Below, one piece after another: positions 19,043-28,345 of a DNA stretch of 64,000 nucleotides. The position numbers and the translations under genes were made by a program. Below the pieces are notes generated by a model, which made no database searches, was not told the origin of the DNA, and saw only the letters and a list, made by a program, of their open reading frames with translations. The stretch covers positions 558,001 through 622,000 of the forward strand of contig JAUFOR010000003.1 of assembly GCA_040285745.1 (NCBI GenBank), written 5' to 3'. The stretch is from Barthelona sp. PCE (lineage: Eukaryota > Metamonada: BaSk clade). How positions within the stretch are numbered: the stretch's first letter is position 1; every line of letters begins with the position of its first letter.

Positions 19043-19597
19043 CTATGTCGAGTGAAGCACCTTTCTAAGATTGTCAACCGATAACTTTGTTTGTAAATTT
19101 CTAAATTTGTTATCTTCAATTATTGAGTTTAACCGTCGTTGATTCTTAACTATTTCTTTGTTTAGAATGCGAATTCCACGCTCTTCAGCTCGTATATATA
19201 CATTACACTCTGTTAATTCACTCTTAACCTTGTTCAACTCTTGAAGCTCAGCTGTGTCTGAATGCTTAGAAGCTTTCCGTCTTCTTTTCCTTAACTTACC
19301 ATCGTCCCGCTTATATATGGCGGCCTTGTTGGCCAAATCAAATGCTCTGTGATCAATTTCGCGAGAAAGATTCTGTGTGACAAGGTCTATATGATTTATG
19401 GCCCCGCGCAGTGTCTCAATCTCTTGGGTGAACGTCTCATGCTCTGAATGAGCCTTATTCGTTAATCTTTCAAGCTTCTGCAAGCTTGCCAAATTCTCTT
19501 CTATGTCGAAATGATAATTCTTACACTTATGGTTCAGTTTCGTGAGCATACTACGTGCAGAGGCCAACATAGTTATCTGTTCCGGCGTCAAATTCAT
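19043..19597 (-). CDS. Small coiled-coil protein, unknown
   Basis: A 184-residue, highly charged, almost wholly helical protein with heptads along most of its length, broken by a basic patch (KLRKRRRKASKH, about residues 100-112). No membrane segment, no catalytic motif and no family I recognise. It could be a ciliary, tethering or SMC-partner protein, but nothing in the sequence decides this. The ATG at 19597 is preceded by an A/T-rich leader; it diverges from the gene at 19826 over 228 bases and converges with the SHIPPO gene over 65 bases. Confidence 0.7.
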   Translation of the reverse strand: MNLTPEQITMLASARSMLTKLNHKCKNYHFDIEENLASLQKLERLTNKAHSEHETFTQEIETLRGAINHIDLVTQNLSREIDHRAFDLANKAAIYKRDDGKLRKRRRKASKHSDTAELQELNKVKSELTECNVYIRAEERGIRILNKEIVKNQRRLNSIIEDNKFRNLQTKLSVDNLRKVLHST

Positions 19598-19825
19598 TAT
19601 TCAAATGTGCCCATTGTGAGAAACTGGAAATTTAGTTTACCAAGTGCTTCATATGCTAGAGTCTGTGTGTGTGGCAAAATTCTGGTACAGAGCATTTGTT
19701 AACGTTTATAATCGTATTTCACTGTTAGACCAACATAACTTTCGAATTCAACTCATAGATTCGTGTTTACAATTTTTAATTCCTTTTTATTATTTTTTTT
19801 GGGCAGATTTACTTATTCAGGCCAA

Positions 19826-20911
19826 ATGTTTCAGTCAGCTGGGGCTTTGCAGCGAACAGGGAGATTAAAAAAGCAAAGGAGGAGCATTTCTATGCTTGTT
19901 AACTCGCTACACACATACTACTTGAAAATTCACGGTGACAGGGAAGAAAAATGCTACGATATTGACGAGGGCACGTTTTTAAAGCTTTGTACGGATGTTA
20001 ACACATGCAAAGAACTGTTTGCTTCATGTGCACCCAATATACTTGCGCATATTTGTATTTACACCTCCGGCACATCGTATCTGCTACTTTTTATAGTTTT
20101 AGCATACATTCCGAAACGTATATTCGAAGATAATCCTTCATTGAGTAAGTATTTGAGAATACAAGATGCAACGCTCGCCCGTAACATCAGCAGTCTTGAA
20201 CAGGAACATTATACGGCCTTCAATATGCCCTTTCTCTCCGGAACTGAGTTAACAATTCTTGTTTTATCACAATTATCAGAAATCGATGCAACCAGGTTTA
20301 TTTTTCCAAAAGATGATTTCCTTGAGTTAGAGATAGTCTCAACAGAGAGCTTCCTGTACGTGCTGCTACATGTCATGCGGATGCGGTCTAATCAAGTTGA
20401 TATATCAGGTTTGAGAAACGTTTCTGTACATCAGATCTTTAGTTTGCTTGTAACAAACCCTGCTCATCTATTCATCCTCACGGATTATATCGTGGCATTG
20501 CATTCCTCACTGTTTGATAGTTATGTTCCGCAAATTGTTACTTTATTGCTCAAATTGAAAGAAAGTAACTCCTTTTACAAACTACCTGTTTTTTTGCTTT
20601 TTTTACTTCAGTCAGAGTCAGAGCTAACTGAATATATCGTAAGCTTGAAGCCATCGTTTGAAGAATTGTTTTTTAGCAAGGAAGAGTGTTCAAATCCCAC
20701 GTCACATGGTTTTTTAGCACTTCTTCTTTTTGAAATATGGAAACAACACAAGGAATATGATGCGCCCACACGTAAGGAGATTGTTAACGGGCTTTTGATT
20801 CTTAATGGGCTTTCTTTAGAGGGCGTTGATGTTAGTGGAGCAATAAGCACTCTGTTATCATTCAAAACTCCGCCGATGTCACCAGTAATATTATCAGTAA
20901 AGTCAAAATAA
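19826..20911 (+). CDS. Unknown helical protein
   Basis: A 361-residue protein with no family I can name. After a basic N terminus (GRLKKQRRSISM) it is almost all hydrophobic/amphipathic helix, with leucine- and phenylalanine-rich stretches such as YLLLFIVLAYIP and LPVFLLFLL that are short and flanked by charges, so either a helical-repeat (HEAT/TPR-like) solenoid or a few membrane segments is possible. The polypeptide ends in a Pro/Ser-rich tail. The frame is open upstream to 19763 but begins there with GTG; 19826 is the first ATG. Its last 50 bases are overlapped by a small minus-strand frame. Confidence 0.65.
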   Translation: MFQSAGALQRTGRLKKQRRSISMLVNSLHTYYLKIHGDREEKCYDIDEGTFLKLCTDVNTCKELFASCAPNILAHICIYTSGTSYLLLFIVLAYIPKRIFEDNPSLSKYLRIQDATLARNISSLEQEHYTAFNMPFLSGTELTILVLSQLSEIDATRFIFPKDDFLELEIVSTESFLYVLLHVMRMRSNQVDISGLRNVSVHQIFSLLVTNPAHLFILTDYIVALHSSLFDSYVPQIVTLLLKLKESNSFYKLPVFLLFLLQSESELTEYIVSLKPSFEELFFSKEECSNPTSHGFLALLLFEIWKQHKEYDAPTRKEIVNGLLILNGLSLEGVDVSGAISTLLSFKTPPMSPVILSVKSK

Positions 20912-21191
20912 AAAAAAATTTTATTCTATCTACATGTCTTACAACACTTATAACACCGTAGTTTTTACCGCATGTCAAGTGAATGATGTTGGTGTATCCA
21001 TTTAGATCAACAGAAAGTTCTGCATCAATGGAATGTCTAACTCTGACGGCTTCATTCATCATTTGAAGCTGCCATACACCAAGGTCATTCAACAGTTCGA
21101 ACTTAGATATTCCAAAACTACATTCTATTGGAATAGATGCGCAAACTGATACTGAACGGTGTTGTTCAACGAGTTCATACTGAGATGACAT
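20862..21191 (-). CDS. Small hypothetical, possible tail-anchored protein
   Basis: A 109-residue frame starting at ATG 21191. Residues 1-90 look like a normal soluble protein (mixed composition, two Cys); residues 91-106 (FFFILTLLIILLVTSA) would make a single C-terminal membrane helix. That helix is encoded partly by an A/T tract and partly antisense to the last 50 bases of the neighbouring gene, so it may be fortuitous. No family recognised. The soluble part lies in what would otherwise be a 650-base gap, which favours a real gene. Confidence 0.4.
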   Translation of the reverse strand: MSSQYELVEQHRSVSVCASIPIECSFGISKFELLNDLGVWQLQMMNEAVRVRHSIDAELSVDLNGYTNIIHLTCGKNYGVISVVRHVDRIKFFFILTLLIILLVTSAEF

Positions 21192-21563
21192 TGTACTGAG
21201 AAAAATACAGAATAAAAAACAATATTCAAGCAAAAAACAAAAAAGACGGTGTAAGGATAAAATTTTAAGATGTGTCGGATACGATCTTTAATTTACCACA
21301 CAAGCAGCCCTGTAAATATTAAAAAATAGAAAGAAAAAAAAAATTCTAACTAAGCCCTGCATTTTAAAATCCGCTTTTGGGAAATAAAACATCTCCACAG
21401 TCATATCTTCTTTGAAAAGCAATTTGTTCAATGCTGATAAGCAGAAGAAATCAGTATGCAAAGAATTTTGGAGATTTGCTTGTTTGATCTATCTTTGATT
21501 AAGTAGAGTGCTTGTTTTATCACAGATAGATATGGGTATCATTGTTAAACTACATGTTTATTC
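21192..21563. other. Intergenic region, nothing firm
   Basis: AT-rich stretch upstream of the small 20862-21191 frame and downstream of the CBS gene. On the minus strand a short frame with MTVEMFYFPKADFKMQ is seen around 21360-21410, but no supported gene. Confidence 0.4.
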
Positions 21564-22490
21564 TTATTTTATATCTTCAAACAGTTGACAAAACCATGAT
21601 ACTAAATCGCCAACACTAATGACTCCTATGGGTTGTTTCTCCCTAAATATCCAGCAGTGATGCTTTTTAGTCGTGTGAAGACACACCATGACCTCTCTTA
21701 ACGAAGAGGCCTCATCCAATCTGATGAGAGGCGCATACGTAAGTGTGTCTGTTTGTCTGACAGAGGCGATCACGTCCAATACGTTCTTGTCCAGCGCATG
21801 GATGTCCAATAACAAGCCCTTGAGGTCAGAACGGCTTACATTCGTCAGATACTGACCATGGCGATCTCTTATAATCGCACAACTGACTTGCAACTTATAA
21901 AAATCACGTAGAACCTTTAAGAAACGATCATCCCAATTGCACATGTACAACTGTTTCTCGCATCCGAGCTCCGAAAGTGGTACTTCAAATAAGTCAGTTT
22001 GACCAATAAGCCCATGTAAAAAAACAAGTGTGTTAATGATATCGATTCGAGCTATGATCTTGAGAATCTGTCCATCATCATCAACCATGGCAACGGTGTT
22101 CTGATCTTTTAAAACCATTAAAACTTCTTGAATTGGTGTATCAACGCGTACAACAATCCATCTGCAGTGCTGGACATGCACGTCAACCGTATGGCTGTTC
22201 AAGAGCGAGAATATTGTCTCATTAGGGATTGTATTGTTACTCTCAATGAACTCATTGCTAAAAATATTGACAATGTAACGTGTGAGGTCGCAATAGTCGA
22301 TAAATCCACAATATTCATCGGTTTCTGAATCGTATACCGGTGCGGAGACAATAGAATTCATTGCCAACACACGAAATGCTTCAAGAGCAGTAGAGTTGGA
22401 ATCTACTGTAAACACTTTGTTGTGATTTAAATGCGTAATGTCATCAGCCCTAAGAGCAAGAAACGGAGCCCAAAAGTCAATTTCGTCCAT
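21564..22490 (-). CDS. Four-CBS-domain protein, AMPK gamma-like
   Basis: A 308-residue protein with four CBS repeats in two Bateman modules. Repeat 1 has VFTVDSNSTALEAFRVLAMNSIVSAPVYD ... GFIDYCDLTRYIV, repeat 2 VRVDTPIQEVLMVL ... ARIDIINTLV, repeat 3 is degenerate, and repeat 4 LDEASSLREVMVCL ... GVISVGDLVSWF. The length and the first repeat (AxxVLxxxxVxxAPVxD, then GxxDxxDL) fit the gamma subunit of AMP-activated kinase/Snf4, which senses AMP/ATP. The adenosine-ribose Asp at each repeat end is present in repeats 1, 2, 3 and 4 (DYCDL, ARIDI, SRSDL, SVGDL). Other CBS proteins cannot be excluded without the alpha/beta partners. It shares a 75-base promoter gap with the small membrane-protein gene at 22566. 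Confidence 0.7.
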   Translation of the reverse strand: MDEIDFWAPFLALRADDITHLNHNKVFTVDSNSTALEAFRVLAMNSIVSAPVYDSETDEYCGFIDYCDLTRYIVNIFSNEFIESNNTIPNETIFSLLNSHTVDVHVQHCRWIVVRVDTPIQEVLMVLKDQNTVAMVDDDGQILKIIARIDIINTLVFLHGLIGQTDLFEVPLSELGCEKQLYMCNWDDRFLKVLRDFYKLQVSCAIIRDRHGQYLTNVSRSDLKGLLLDIHALDKNVLDVIASVRQTDTLTYAPLIRLDEASSLREVMVCLHTTKKHHCWIFREKQPIGVISVGDLVSWFCQLFEDIK

Positions 22491-22565
22491 CAGAAAAGGG
22501 AAAAAAAGTGTATTGCATTTAATTATCCTTTCCTAGCTTCGAACAGCTTAATATTTCAATTCAAA

Positions 22566-22847
22566 ATGAACGAAGATGATCTTATGTACGATTTCAACGA
22601 TGAAATGACCGACAATCAACCTCGCAACCGTCTTTCCCAGGTTGTTAAGCCTGTAGTTACGGATGAACAAGCAATCAGTCATCAGGACAGAAGTACTCTT
22701 ATGGAATCAATGCGCGCAGCACATGGAGAGGTATATGATGATGTTGATAAGGGGTGTATTCGTTTCATTCTTATTTTACTGATTGCAATCACAATATTTT
22801 CTTTTGTAATGAAGTTCTATATCAAGTATGAGGGGAGGAATGCTTAG
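22566..22847 (+). CDS. Small single-pass (tail-anchored) membrane protein
   Basis: A 93-residue protein: acidic N terminus (MNEDDLMYDFNDEM), a polar middle, then one hydrophobic helix at about 66-84 (FILILLIAITIFSFVMKFY) and a short basic end (KYEGRNA). This is the shape of a tail-anchored protein inserted late into ER or organelle membranes. No family recognised. The upstream frame to 22431 belongs to the antisense of the CBS gene, so the ATG at 22566 is preferred. Its TAG stop interlocks with the TAA of SIN3 on the other strand. Confidence 0.7.
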   Translation: MNEDDLMYDFNDEMTDNQPRNRLSQVVKPVVTDEQAISHQDRSTLMESMRAAHGEVYDDVDKGCIRFILILLIAITIFSFVMKFYIKYEGRNA

Positions 22848-25800
22848 CTCATTGTTTCTTCTTCATCTGTAGCGTTCTCTAAACCAGTTTCTGTACTTAT
22901 TAAATTACCAAAAGCACTTGTATATTGTTGAAAGATAGCTTCCATAGTCAGTGGGTGCTGTTGTTTGACAAAGAAGCGGTAATCCAATGTGATATCACTC
23001 TCATTAATATCGTAATTTGTAGATTCTTTGCTGTTAATAAACTTCTCCATAAATTCGTTGGGTGTCTTGACGTAGGCGTTAATTTCTTCTGAAGCAGGCA
23101 ACGCATCACGGCCAACTGAATGCATGATGTCAGTTGGGATGTAAGTATCATCATCATAACGAGGTTCAGCAGTCAGCATCATTGGTTCGATTCTTTGCTT
23201 TAAATGCCATCTAATTTGGTTTCTGATGAAACTGAAGCTGGGACGTGACATTGTGCGCTTTAACATGACAGATACATCATTGTACCGATTAAAAACAGAA
23301 CTGTAATCAACATCACCAGCCACAAACTTCATCTTTGTATTCCTCTGCTTTGGTACCAGTCCTCTGTTGTTAACAAGACGCTGTGTCTCGTTAGCGTACA
23401 TGCCTCGGTCCTCTGAAAAGCGAAGAAAATACAAAAATGCGTCATTGAACTCGGATCCAAGGTGCACGGTGCTCGGATCAATCGTTCGTCTTCTTTGTGT
23501 GTAGATGGCAACTTGGTATGCATCCCCGGTCTTGACAATGCGATGCAAATGATCAAGGGGAAGAACACTCCGTGTAATACGTGCTGCAGCCATGCTGTTT
23601 GTGTTCAGCAGTAAAATGCATTTACGACAGTTAATCATCGAGTCAACTCTCCTGAGGATCTCTCTCAGCAACCAATCCATATAGTAACATTCATCATCAC
23701 ATGACTCGTGATACTCGTTACCAAAAATGATTAGATGCTCCTTCTTCCAATCTGGGTTACTCTTAATGAACCTTGTGACGTTGCTGAGACTTGTCGCGAT
23801 TAGTTCCTCTACCTTATTAGTTATTCTTTCATCATTTAAGTCCACATTCCAGTCAAAGACAAATGATTTGCGAATGGAGGTGATGCACATGTCAATCTGG
23901 AGGAACATCCTGAAGAACACAAGAATCGATTCATTAGCAAAAATCATACCTGGAACACCATTGAAAATTCTATACACCGTTGGGTTGGTTAGCAACGCAT
24001 CTATTATTATCTTCATCTGTGCTTGGTTTGAGAAACTAACTTCAATTGGCATGCTTGGCTCTCTGATGAGGATGGGAGCGTTTAGATGATAATAATCAAT
24101 AAGAAAATGAAGGTCTCGACGAAGAATTTCCTTTTTCTTCTTCCTGAAAATGTGTTCTTGTTCCTGATGGAATTTGATACGTTTTTGCTGCTTATCAGAT
24201 ATGATGCTCGATGTCATCCCAATGTACTCGTCAAGAACCTCTGGGAAGTTCAAACACAAACGCTTATATAGATCGATTGGCTTGACGCTGTATATCTCAC
24301 TAAGGATAGTAAAGTGCGTATCCAGCAAACACGTAGGGTACTTTGTTTCATCTGTCATCTTCTTCTTCTCTTCCAATAAAACACTGTTAACGTTTCTAAT
24401 GCGATCCAGCTCACTGTCAAACTTCTGAAGTATCTCACCGTACTCATGATACTCATTGATACTTGGGAGAGGGAAACCTTCATATACAAAGCTCTCATTA
24501 ATCCGTGGTTCACTAATGTAATTCAAATTAAGAACTTCTTTTTGCATTTCGCTCTTGTGACTGAAAGAAATAGAATTCATTTCCCCATCATAAGTATGTC
24601 TGTAAGAAGTATTCTCGATGTAGTTCAGCTCATCTTGTTGAGGTTTTTGTACTGTAGAAGGCTGAAGAATCTCTAATACAACTGGGTTGGTAACTTGCTC
24701 CTGCCAATGCACAGTAAGACTATTATAAAACTGAACAATGAGGTCTGGACCTAAAATGTCAATTGATAGTGTCATTACAGCGTCCATAGAGAGAGCTCCA
24801 TAGTTAAAAAAAGCAAGAAGCTTCACAAAAATTGTATACGCTCTATTTGTTAATGTTGTCTGTACAGTCTTGATGAAAAGATGCAGAGGTGTACTCCCCT
24901 CAATAATACGCTTCTTATCCTTTTTCTTTTTAGGTTTTGAATCGCGTTTTGCTTTACGTTTCATCATCTCATCACGTCGAGTACTACTACGCTTCCTTTC
25001 TGTCTTTAACTTGTGCTTGACAAGTGAGGTAATCTTTTTCTGCAGTAACGGAACGCAATGATAGCTCTGTGGAGCAGAAGCTGTGAGATCCTTCAATCTG
25101 CTTAAACAAGATGATTGGAGACGGAATGGTGCAGGTAAAAAGCTTACAAACAATGTCAGAATGTGAATGTTGTTAGAAAACGTTTTAAAAACCCGATTAT
25201 CCAATTCAACCAAGTTTAAAGGTGAACGATCCATAGATTCCATGAGAACCGATGAAAATCGTTCGTAATTGTGCGCGTCAGTGATTTGTAGGTTGTTAAG
25301 GGCTTTGACAGCGTCATCGTAGATTACAGAGAACCCAGTAAAACTAATAATCTCATCTTGCTTGATTTCAATTATTGGGAGCCTGTCAAAGTTAGTGTTA
25401 GTGTGCTTCATATGGCTGTTCATCTTGAAGAGCATCGAACGTGCCTTCTGCTGGTCCTTTGGTGGTAAAAATTCATAAAATCCTGCAAGGAGAGTTGCAT
25501 CGTTGTCAAATAATTTGGAAACTGCCAAAACTACTTGTTCGACGCTTAAATCACCTTTTGAGAATCGTGCCATAGTGCGGACGAAAGCCGTATGCTGTCC
25601 TGTACGCATGACAAGCGAGATAAAGTTCTGAACCTTTGATTCAAAGGTGCGCATTGCCGGTGCATTACGAGAAATTTCGTAGTTTGCACGATTTCGATTT
25701 GGCTTCGCAGCCTTGCTGGCGTACCTTTTGTTAACAGTTCGGTAACTGATGGACTTGTCAAATGAAGGAACTGTCGCAGTTTTGGTACTAAGTTGATTTG

Positions 25801-25972
25801 TCTGTATATTCGATGGTGTAGTGGTAGACTCAGCTCCATGGGCCACCTCCGCGCCCGTTCCTACAGTAGAGACACTGGTTGCATTGGTAACAGTATCTGA
25901 ACTAGAACTGGCGGATTCTACCATGTTAGGATCACCATTTCCTGGTTGTTTCAGTGAATCTGATGTCAACAT
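22844..25972 (-). CDS. SIN3: SIN3 family transcriptional corepressor
   Basis: A 1042-residue protein with the SIN3 layout. After a Ser/Thr-rich start there are three helical PAH-type domains: about residues 108-172 (FESKVQNFISLVMRTGQH...FYEFLPP), about 215-290 (ALNNLQITDAHNYERFSSVL...FVSFLPAPFRL) and, after a basic linker (SKPKKKKDKKR), about 365-430 (PLHLFIKTVQTTLTNRAY). Next comes the histone-deacetylase interaction domain, with YGEILQKFDSELDRIRNVN and a downstream helical region. SIN3 is the scaffold of class I HDAC complexes (Rpd3L/S) and does not bind DNA itself. PAH repeats are diverged but their phasing fits. Its stop overlaps the convergent small membrane-protein gene by two bases. 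Confidence 0.75.
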   Translation of the reverse strand: MLTSDSLKQPGNGDPNMVESASSSSDTVTNATSVSTVGTGAEVAHGAESTTTPSNIQTNQLSTKTATVPSFDKSISYRTVNKRYASKAAKPNRNRANYEISRNAPAMRTFESKVQNFISLVMRTGQHTAFVRTMARFSKGDLSVEQVVLAVSKLFDNDATLLAGFYEFLPPKDQQKARSMLFKMNSHMKHTNTNFDRLPIIEIKQDEIISFTGFSVIYDDAVKALNNLQITDAHNYERFSSVLMESMDRSPLNLVELDNRVFKTFSNNIHILTLFVSFLPAPFRLQSSCLSRLKDLTASAPQSYHCVPLLQKKITSLVKHKLKTERKRSSTRRDEMMKRKAKRDSKPKKKKDKKRIIEGSTPLHLFIKTVQTTLTNRAYTIFVKLLAFFNYGALSMDAVMTLSIDILGPDLIVQFYNSLTVHWQEQVTNPVVLEILQPSTVQKPQQDELNYIENTSYRHTYDGEMNSISFSHKSEMQKEVLNLNYISEPRINESFVYEGFPLPSINEYHEYGEILQKFDSELDRIRNVNSVLLEEKKKMTDETKYPTCLLDTHFTILSEIYSVKPIDLYKRLCLNFPEVLDEYIGMTSSIISDKQQKRIKFHQEQEHIFRKKKKEILRRDLHFLIDYYHLNAPILIREPSMPIEVSFSNQAQMKIIIDALLTNPTVYRIFNGVPGMIFANESILVFFRMFLQIDMCITSIRKSFVFDWNVDLNDERITNKVEELIATSLSNVTRFIKSNPDWKKEHLIIFGNEYHESCDDECYYMDWLLREILRRVDSMINCRKCILLLNTNSMAAARITRSVLPLDHLHRIVKTGDAYQVAIYTQRRRTIDPSTVHLGSEFNDAFLYFLRFSEDRGMYANETQRLVNNRGLVPKQRNTKMKFVAGDVDYSSVFNRYNDVSVMLKRTMSRPSFSFIRNQIRWHLKQRIEPMMLTAEPRYDDDTYIPTDIMHSVGRDALPASEEINAYVKTPNEFMEKFINSKESTNYDINESDITLDYRFFVKQQHPLTMEAIFQQYTSAFGNLISTETGLENATDEEETMS

Positions 25973-26451
25973 CGTTCTCTCTAAAGATTTGTATGTAGGG
26001 AAACAGGTAAGATTACGAGAAACAATAAACTTTTTCGTGTGAGGGTCTCAATTCTTTACAAGCACATTCTTCGATGACAATCGACCACTAGGAGCACAGT
26101 TTGTCACAAAGTTCTTTAGAAGTGGTATGCCGGCACTCAATTTTCTACATTCTTTCTTTAATTCGTTTTAAAGTGATGAGATCCACACATTCATGCAGTT
26201 GCGAGGTGAGATTTACGTTTTGCTTCTCAAAAATTCAAAGGAGTTCAAAGGAAAACTTTCATGAGCCTACGCTACTTATATGATTTTAAATAGTCTGAAA
26301 TGAGTGGCATGGGGGAGATATTTTCCGTAAACCTCACATTATTACTCCAACACTACATATTTCTGTAGTAGTTTTTTTTAGCCTTACCTTTTGTTTTTTT
26401 TCATTTAATCAAGTTTATAGAACCTCTATTTGAGTTTTATTGCAATTAAAG
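25973..26451. other. Intergenic region, divergent promoters
   Basis: Leader regions of SIN3 and of the small acidic gene. Open frames here begin without ATG. No RNA gene, repeat or splice signal found. Confidence 0.45.
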
Positions 26452-26787
26452 ATGAATAATTTAATTTCCTTGGATGATACTATGACAACAGGGGTCATTT
26501 CAGAGCTTCCTAAGCAGGGATATACTAATTTGGTTTCAGTGGATGATCTCCAAGCACAGGATGTCATCGAACTGCCGGAATTTGAGCTCCCGGATGGATC
26601 TACGCTGGATACCAAACCCTTTATTAGTAATTTCATGATACCGAGCGCTATCTATGAAAACGATGAGCCATGGACTATGGAAGACCTTAGCAACAGTCTT
26701 GACTCGCTTTTCATAAAATTAGACGAGCAAGTTGCTTCAATTGAAGATTTTGTAGAAAAACATCCTAATTTGCCGTCAATTAAGTGA
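26452..26787 (+). CDS. Small acidic protein, unknown
   Basis: A 111-residue acidic protein (MNNLISLDDTMTTGV start). The first 70 residues are Pro/Asp/Leu-rich with repeated short acidic-hydrophobic motifs (SLDD, SVDDLQ, LPEFELPDG); the last 40 form an amphipathic helix (MEDLSNSLDSLFIKLDEQVASIEDFVEKH) of the kind found in small subunits of tethering or BLOC-type complexes. I do not recognise it. Four codons upstream the frame is open but starts at TTG. It stands alone between two long spacers. Confidence 0.6.
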   Translation: MNNLISLDDTMTTGVISELPKQGYTNLVSVDDLQAQDVIELPEFELPDGSTLDTKPFISNFMIPSAIYENDEPWTMEDLSNSLDSLFIKLDEQVASIEDFVEKHPNLPSIK

Positions 26788-27260
26788 TTATAACCTTTAA
26801 ACGCATGTATACTACTTTCGATTGTGATATGTTATTAATTGAATTTTGAAGGGGAACCGCATTTAAGTATTGGTATTGACGGTTATTGTACCGTATTTGC
26901 ACATATTTCAATTGTTTTATGGTTTTCAATCTCTTAAAAAGGATCTTTTATAAAAGCAGTGAAAATAAAATCTCGAAATTGTTTTGAGAATGAAAATAGT
27001 GATTTGATTCATAGATATTGTTATAAATATCCCAGTTCTAGTAACTAAAGCAGCGTTCAGTACCATTTCTACCTCTTAATAACATATTAAAAAAACTTTG
27101 TGGACCTTCTTTGGATTTCGATCGATAAGCCAATATATATGTGAATAATTTGCATTTTCAGATAAAAATTGTCTCAACCACCTCAAATCCATGAAGCAAC
27201 TTAAGCCAGGGTAGCTAATACTTGTTTTCTTTTTCTTTAACTATATCGCGCAACACCATA
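26788..27260. other. Intergenic region, nothing seen
   Basis: A 473-base AT-rich spacer. I looked for tRNA, snRNA and snoRNA marks and short genes with splice motifs and found none. Confidence 0.4.
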
Positions 27261-28118
27261 ATGTCTTATCTTTTACAGAATCCTGAATTTGTCGAGAAGC
27301 TCTCTGAAGCAATTCCTGTACGTACATCTGTACGTAAGTACCTTAGTGACAATGTTGAGCAGCCTATTATCAATCAGATAATTGAGGCAACCGAGTTTAT
27401 CAACGCTCATATGCAAAAACTGGGCAGTCACGCTCGTGTGCTCTTTTTGCATGAGAATGTAAGCAGAGATTCTTTAACAGGTTTCTTTGGCTTCCGTCAC
27501 GATTCAACTGGTCTTCTTGTGGTATTTGTTGGCTCGAAACTGGATGGTAAGATGGCTGATGCATACTTAGGTTACGCTAGTGAGCTCTTCATTCTTGCTG
27601 TTGAAGGATTCGGTGTCTGTACCTGCTATAACGGTGCCATGCACTCTCCTGAAGCCGTTGTTGATAGTATTAACGCGAATAACATTCCATATGACTCTGA
27701 GAAGGATTATTTCCTTTGCGTAACTAGTTTGGGATATCCCCGAGAAAGAAAGACCTTTGGTGAACGCTTAATGAGCGGTGTTGTGGGTAGCCGCAAACGT
27801 AAACCTATCGAAAATCGTCTTGTTGAATCTTTTGATGTGGAGATTCCAGAGAACATTCAAAAATTGTTGGATGCTGCAATCGCCAGTCCTTCTGCCGTGA
27901 ACAAACAACCATGGCGTGTTAAATTGTCTTCTGATTTTAAGACTTTTGGTATTTACTATGCTGAATACAGAGAATGGGGAATGCACGATGCAGCGATTTT
28001 CTTCTCTCATTTTGTTATCGCTTTGGAGCAGGCTGGTATTCCTTTTGAGGTAGATCACATCGTTGATGAGGAGCCTATTAATGGATTCTATCCAATTTAT
28101 CGAGTTACACTTCAGTAA
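27261..28118 (+). CDS. FMN nitroreductase family protein
   Basis: A 285-residue protein of the nitroreductase (NfsA/NfsB-like) fold, of the type in which two half-domains are fused (TM nitroreductase family). The N-terminal IPVRTSVRKYLSD supplies the family's R-x-S-x-R FMN-phosphate contact. Then FGFRHDSTG and SELFILAVEGFGVCTCYN, and in the second half IQKLLDAAIASPSAVNKQPWRV, the typical S-P-S-A-x-N-x-Q-P-W motif. Such enzymes use NAD(P)H and FMN to reduce nitroaromatics, quinones or flavins. In anaerobic protists they are often of bacterial origin and activate nitro-drugs. Acquisition from bacteria here is an inference. The frame is open to 27222 but the first ATG is 27261. Confidence 0.85.
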   Translation: MSYLLQNPEFVEKLSEAIPVRTSVRKYLSDNVEQPIINQIIEATEFINAHMQKLGSHARVLFLHENVSRDSLTGFFGFRHDSTGLLVVFVGSKLDGKMADAYLGYASELFILAVEGFGVCTCYNGAMHSPEAVVDSINANNIPYDSEKDYFLCVTSLGYPRERKTFGERLMSGVVGSRKRKPIENRLVESFDVEIPENIQKLLDAAIASPSAVNKQPWRVKLSSDFKTFGIYYAEYREWGMHDAAIFFSHFVIALEQAGIPFEVDHIVDEEPINGFYPIYRVTLQ

Positions 28119-28345
28119 GGATTAAAAAAATTCCATATTGGTCATAAACCTGCTTGTTAATAAAGTTCAATTTTGAATATTTAAAAGTAATTTTGGAAAT
28201 TAAGCAATAGGATTCTATCTGAACAAGGTATTTTTATACCGAAAATAGCTTGTCTTTCGAAAATATTTGTTTCACGTTTTTTACGTATTTTTTCATAAGC
28301 GCATCAACGTTTTACAGAGCTCAGTGACAGAAAAAGTGCAAATAC

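Noticed and set aside
21360-21410. Possible spliced small gene with MTVEMFYFPKADFKMQ
   Set aside because: A following GGCTGCTTGTGTGG segment could be an exon, but the donor does not match GTATGT, and no family is recognised.
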